This document shows positions 6,064 to 9,080 of a DNA stretch of 9,080 nucleotides, in pieces. Source of the DNA: JBKHYG01 sp046565595 (lineage in GTDB: Bacteria > Actinomycetota > AC-67). Position 1 is the stretch's first letter. The number at the start of each line of letters is the position of its first letter. A program made the position numbers and the translations under genes. The notes under the pieces were generated by a model. That model searched no databases. It was not told the origin of the DNA and saw only the letters and a program-made list of their open reading frames with translations. The stretch lies in the NCBI GenBank assembly GCA_046565595.1, contig JBKHYG010000071.1, forward strand, positions 1 through 9,080, given 5' to 3'.

Positions 6064-8850
6064 ATGACCGTCGAGCCGTTCCCGCGTCCGCGTGTCCCTC
6101 GTTGGCTGACCGTCACCCTGATAGTGGTGTTCGGTCTGCTGACCTTCGGCCGAACGGTTGCGACCTTCTACACCGATGCCCTGTGGTTCGACCAACTGGG
6201 TTACGGGACGGTCTTCTGGACCGGGATCAGCACGCGAGTGATCCTGTGGGCGATCTTCGGGGTCCTGGCCACGCTGATCTTCTTCGTGAACCTGTGGCTG
6301 ACGATCCGAGCCACCCCGGACAACCCGCTGTTCTCTCCGGACGACCCGATCGCGCGCGCACGCCACGCGGCCCGGCCCTATGCCTTGAAGCTCGCGGCGG
6401 TCGTGTCACTGGTCGGAGGGTTCCTGGCCGGTGGTGTCATGAGCTTGTCCTGGCGGTCTTGGCTGCTCTTCCGCAACGGGGTGGATGTTGGCCAGACCGA
6501 CGAGGTCTTCAACCGCGATATCGGCTTCTACCTGTTCAGCCTTCCCTTCCAGAACACCTTCGCAGCCTGGCTCTTCGGCGTACTCATATTCGCGGTACTG
6601 ATGAGCGTCGTCGCGTACCTACTGCTGGGCGGCATCCGTCCGGAAGCGCCGCTCGGTCAGAGGGTGCCGGGTGCGGTTCGCGCGCATCTGTCTGTGGTGG
6701 TCGGACTGATCATCCTGGTTCGTGCGCTCCTCTACCGCCTCGAGCAGTTCGGGTTGCTGTTCTCTCCGAGAGGGCAGGTGACCGGCGCCTCCTACACCGA
6801 TGTGAACGCGGAGTTGCCGGCCTTGAAGCTCCTGGTGCTCATATCGATCGTGTGCGCCGTGCTGTTCTTCATCAACGCTCGGGTCCGGAACTGGGCGCTA
6901 CCGGTCGGCGGTGTAGCACTGCTGGTCCTAGCTGCCGTGATCGCGGGGGGCGCCTATCCCGCTCTGGTCCAGCGTTTCCGTGTCACACCGAACGAGCGCG
7001 AACGCGAACGGCTGTATATCGAGCGCAACATCGCGGCAACCCGCCAGGCTTACGGCCTCGATGAGGTGAAGCTGCAACCCTTCCCGGCCAGTGGGCCTGT
7101 GACCACGGCGGCGGCCGCCAACAACCGATCGACGCTTGAGAATGTTCGCCTCTGGGATCCGCGGGTCTTGGATGACACCTACCTGAACCTGCAGCGCATC
7201 AAGCAGTACTACGAGTTCCTCGATGTCGATGTCGATCGGTACGAGATCGAGGGTGAGTTGCGGCAGGTGATGCTCAGCGCACGCGAGGTCGATGTCCGTG
7301 CGTTGGATGCGGACGCTCGTACCTGGCTGAACGAGCACCTCGTCTACACCCACGGATACGGGATCGTTGCCAGCCGCGTCGATCGTGTGACACGCGAAGG
7401 ACAACCTTCCTTCGTGTTGCGCGACATCCCGACCGAGAGCCTGCAGGGCGCACCCGAGGTGACGCAGCCCCGCATCTATTTCGGTGAGAACACCGACACA
7501 TATGTCGTCGTCGGTGGAGCTCAGAACGAACTGGACTTCCCGCAGGGCGATGGTTTCGCGGAGAACCGCTACGAGGGGAAGGGTGGGGTTGCCTTCGGGT
7601 CGCTGTTGCGCCGACTCGCCTTCGCCTGGCGATTCGGCGATGTGAACCTCCTCATCTCGGGTGCGATCACGGGCGACTCCGAGATCTTGATGAAGAGGTC
7701 GCTGACCGAGCGGATCAGCGAATCACTTCCGTTCATAACTCCAGACACCGATCCCTACATCGCGGTCCTGGACGGGCGGCTGGTCTGGATCGTCGATGGA
7801 TACACGACCTCGGACATGTGGCCCTATTCCGAGAGGGTCGACTTCAACCTGCTGTCCCGTCGCCTCAGCGGCAACGGCAATTACATCCGGAACGCCGTGA
7901 AGATCGCCGTGGATGCTGAGGACGGGACGGTCATCCCATATGTGTGGGACGAGTCCGATCCGATCCTGCAGTCCTGGATGAAGGTGTTCCCCGACCTGGT
8001 GCGTCCGAAGTCGGAGATGCCTGACGCGATGCTGGAACATGTCCGGTATCCCGAGGGCTTGTTCGATGTGCAGACCGCGGTGTACACCACCTACCACATC
8101 ACAGATGCAGACAACTTCTACTCGAAGGAAGATGCTTGGAGGATCGCCAACGATCCGACTTCGCCTGGAGACGGCGTCGGGGGTGCACCGGCGGTGCCTG
8201 CGTACTACATGCTGATGAAGTTGCCGGGGGAGGAGGACCTGTCCTTCGTCCTGGTGCGTCCCTTCACTCCGAACGGCCGTCCGAACCTGACCGGATACAT
8301 GGTCGCCAAGGGTGATGTCGAAGAGTACGGCGAGCTGATCACATACCAGCTGCCGAAGTCCGAGCAGGTGTTCGGGCCGCAGCAGGTGCAGGCCAGGATC
8401 AACAACGATCCGGTCATCGCGCCGCAGTTGACGCTGCTGGATCAGCGCGGCTCGAAGGTGATCCGAGGCAACATCCTAATAGTTCCGATCGAGAAGTCGC
8501 TGCTGTATGTGCAGCCGATCTATGTCGAAGGTCAGGGTTCGAACCTGCCCGAGTTGAAGATGGTCGTCGTCGTCACGGGCGATACCGTCAAGGCCGGACC
8601 GACCTTGAACGCTGCGTTGCAAGCGGTGTTCGGAGACAAGGGGGCGGGGAGCAGTGGCTCAGGTTCGGGATCTGCGGAACCACCACCGTCACGCGATGTG
8701 GTTGCTCTGATCGAGCAGGCACTCGAGGCTGAGGCCGCTGCCCAGACGGCGCTGCGCAACGGCGACTTCGCCGAGTACGGGCGCCAGCAGGAACGGTCAC
8801 GGGAACTCATGGAGCAGGCGGCTCAAGCTGCAAGGAACAACAACGGATAG
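6064..8850 (+). CDS. UPF0182 family integral membrane protein
   Basis: 928 residues, within the range of the family (Mycobacterium Rv3193c is a little longer). The N-terminal third holds seven hydrophobic spans (about residues 12-35, 50-80, 107-130, 155-190, 207-230, 250-273, 275-300). The family feature TDALWFDQLGY lies between the first two. The rest (about 305-855) is a large soluble domain, probably outside the membrane, with segments I associate with the family: ERNIAATRQAYGLD, WDPRVL, YEFLDVDVDRY, HLVYTHGYG and QPRIYFGE. A Gly/Ser-rich linker (about 860-873) leads to a C-terminal Ala/Gln/Glu-rich helix ending in NNNG, as in relatives. The biochemical function of UPF0182 is, as far as I know, not established. 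It follows the lipoprotein gene by 24 bases on the same strand. In mycobacteria it lies next to the Lon-like PDZ protease gene; here two signalling genes separate them. Confidence 0.95.
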   Translation: MTVEPFPRPRVPRWLTVTLIVVFGLLTFGRTVATFYTDALWFDQLGYGTVFWTGISTRVILWAIFGVLATLIFFVNLWLTIRATPDNPLFSPDDPIARARHAARPYALKLAAVVSLVGGFLAGGVMSLSWRSWLLFRNGVDVGQTDEVFNRDIGFYLFSLPFQNTFAAWLFGVLIFAVLMSVVAYLLLGGIRPEAPLGQRVPGAVRAHLSVVVGLIILVRALLYRLEQFGLLFSPRGQVTGASYTDVNAELPALKLLVLISIVCAVLFFINARVRNWALPVGGVALLVLAAVIAGGAYPALVQRFRVTPNERERERLYIERNIAATRQAYGLDEVKLQPFPASGPVTTAAAANNRSTLENVRLWDPRVLDDTYLNLQRIKQYYEFLDVDVDRYEIEGELRQVMLSAREVDVRALDADARTWLNEHLVYTHGYGIVASRVDRVTREGQPSFVLRDIPTESLQGAPEVTQPRIYFGENTDTYVVVGGAQNELDFPQGDGFAENRYEGKGGVAFGSLLRRLAFAWRFGDVNLLISGAITGDSEILMKRSLTERISESLPFITPDTDPYIAVLDGRLVWIVDGYTTSDMWPYSERVDFNLLSRRLSGNGNYIRNAVKIAVDAEDGTVIPYVWDESDPILQSWMKVFPDLVRPKSEMPDAMLEHVRYPEGLFDVQTAVYTTYHITDADNFYSKEDAWRIANDPTSPGDGVGGAPAVPAYYMLMKLPGEEDLSFVLVRPFTPNGRPNLTGYMVAKGDVEEYGELITYQLPKSEQVFGPQQVQARINNDPVIAPQLTLLDQRGSKVIRGNILIVPIEKSLLYVQPIYVEGQGSNLPELKMVVVVTGDTVKAGPTLNAALQAVFGDKGAGSSGSGSGSAEPPPSRDVVALIEQALEAEAAAQTALRNGDFAEYGRQQERSRELMEQAAQAARNNNG

Positions 8851-8863
8851 CGACCTCCGGTCG
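8851..8863 (+). other. Small hairpin directly after the UPF0182 stop codon
   Basis: CGACC (8851-8855) pairs with GGTCG (8859-8863) around a TCC loop. No T-tract follows, so it is not a classical intrinsic terminator. A second inverted pair, TCCGGT (8866-8871) and ACCGGA (8896-8901), has a long loop. The remaining gap up to the tRNA promoter shows no gene I can support. Confidence 0.2.
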
Positions 8864-8960
8864 GGTCCGGTACGCGTCGACGATCGCAACCCTGGACCGG
8901 AAGCACTTCTCGATCCTGCGACCGAGCCATGTGGCAGCGTTCGTCCTAGTCCCATGAGCA

Positions 8961-8990
8961 CCGACACGGCTGCCGGGTGGCTGATACACT
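8961..8990 (+). promoter_or_regulatory. Promoter of the initiator tRNA gene
   Basis: CCGACA (8961-8966) matches the -35 consensus at four of six bases and is followed after 18 bases by TACACT (8985-8990), a good -10. Transcription would begin about 8997, a few bases before the tRNA 5' end at 9003. Confidence 0.55.
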
Positions 8991-9002
8991 GCCGCCTCCC
9001 GA

Positions 9003-9076
9003 CGCGGGGTGGAGCAGTCTGGTAGCTCGCTGGGCTCATAACCCAGAGGTCACAGGTTCAAATCCTGTCCCCGCTA
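9003..9076 (+). tRNA. Initiator tRNA-fMet (anticodon CAT)
   Basis: A complete 74-base cloverleaf: acceptor CGCGGGG/CCCCGCT, D stem GAGC/GCTC with GG in the loop, anticodon stem CTGGG/CCCAG with loop CTCATAA (anticodon 9037-9039), T stem ACAGG/CCTGT with loop TTCAAAT, and discriminator A at 9076. Bacterial initiator hallmarks are present: the first acceptor pair is mismatched (C1 with T72), three consecutive G-C pairs sit next to the anticodon loop, and the D stem has the A11-T24 pair. The 3' CCA is not encoded (CGAA follows), so it must be added by the CCA enzyme, as is common in actinobacteria. This separates it from elongator Met and lysidine Ile tRNAs with the same anticodon. Confidence 0.97.
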
Positions 9077-9080
9077 CGAA

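Noticed and set aside
6102..7064. 320-codon open frame in another plus-strand frame within the UPF0182 gene
   Set aside because: The UPF0182 frame has seven clear membrane spans and family motifs over the same DNA; the alternative product is Arg/Gly/Pro-rich.
8866..8901. Inverted pair TCCGGT and ACCGGA after UPF0182 as a terminator
   Set aside because: The stem is six bases with a 24-base loop and no T-tract follows.
8797..9039. Minus-strand open frame across the gap after UPF0182
   Set aside because: It overlaps the initiator tRNA and its promoter and the end of UPF0182, and its product has no recognisable features.
1..9080. Insertion sequence, phage attachment site or other sign of recent transfer
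   Set aside because: No transposase, terminal inverted repeats or target duplication was seen. The initiator tRNA lies at the window edge with no integrase or partial copy, and the ACGT avoidance is uniform across all genes.
1..9080. Absence of TTAA as a second avoided word
   Set aside because: I noticed none, but TTAA is generally rare in GC-rich actinobacterial genes because TTA and TAA codons are avoided, so it is not a specific signal.

Overview
The window is GC-rich (about 62-63% by eye), densely coded DNA from what looks like an actinobacterium (Actinomycetota). Reasons: a UPF0182 membrane protein close to a YlbL/Lon-like PDZ protease, a pairing known from Mycobacterium; an initiator tRNA without an encoded CCA; several TANNNT -10 boxes lying 7-9 bases before a start codon with no Shine-Dalgarno sequence, as in leaderless actinobacterial genes. 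The exact lineage cannot be read from the sequence; an uncultured, non-mycobacterial actinobacterium is my guess.

Layout. 1-557 (+): C-terminal part of a subtilisin-family (S8) protease with a proline-rich linker and a C-terminal membrane anchor. 533-805 (-): a small two-span membrane protein that overlaps the protease gene tail to tail. 833-1963 (+): a membrane-anchored PDZ/Lon-type Ser-Lys protease (YlbL-like), divergent from the small gene, with -10 boxes that overlap in the 27-base gap. 2030-4846 (+): a large membrane histidine kinase (multi-span N-terminus, Cache-like sensor, HAMP, PAS, HisKA, HATPase). 4843-6039 (+): a FecR-like lipoprotein coupled to the kinase by an ATGA overlap, with a Pro/Thr/Ser-rich tail ending in cysteine. 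6064-8850 (+): a UPF0182 protein with seven membrane spans. 8851-9002: a short non-coding gap with a promoter. 9003-9076 (+): initiator tRNA-fMet(CAT).

How the genes may work together: almost everything here acts at or outside the cytoplasmic membrane: two proteases, a sensor kinase, a lipoprotein and two polytopic or small membrane proteins. The kinase and FecR-like lipoprotein look like one translationally coupled envelope-sensing unit placed between two genes that are nearly adjacent in mycobacteria. No response regulator, sigma factor or transport system lies in the window, so the output of the sensor is unknown.

The most striking signal is not a gene: the tetranucleotide ACGT does not occur once in 9,080 bases, although about 30 copies are expected. 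Codon choice bends around it: Asp-, Asn-, Tyr- and His-Val pairs that I checked use NAT-GTN and never NAC-GTN. This suggests a restriction or methylation pressure on ACGT acting genome-wide.
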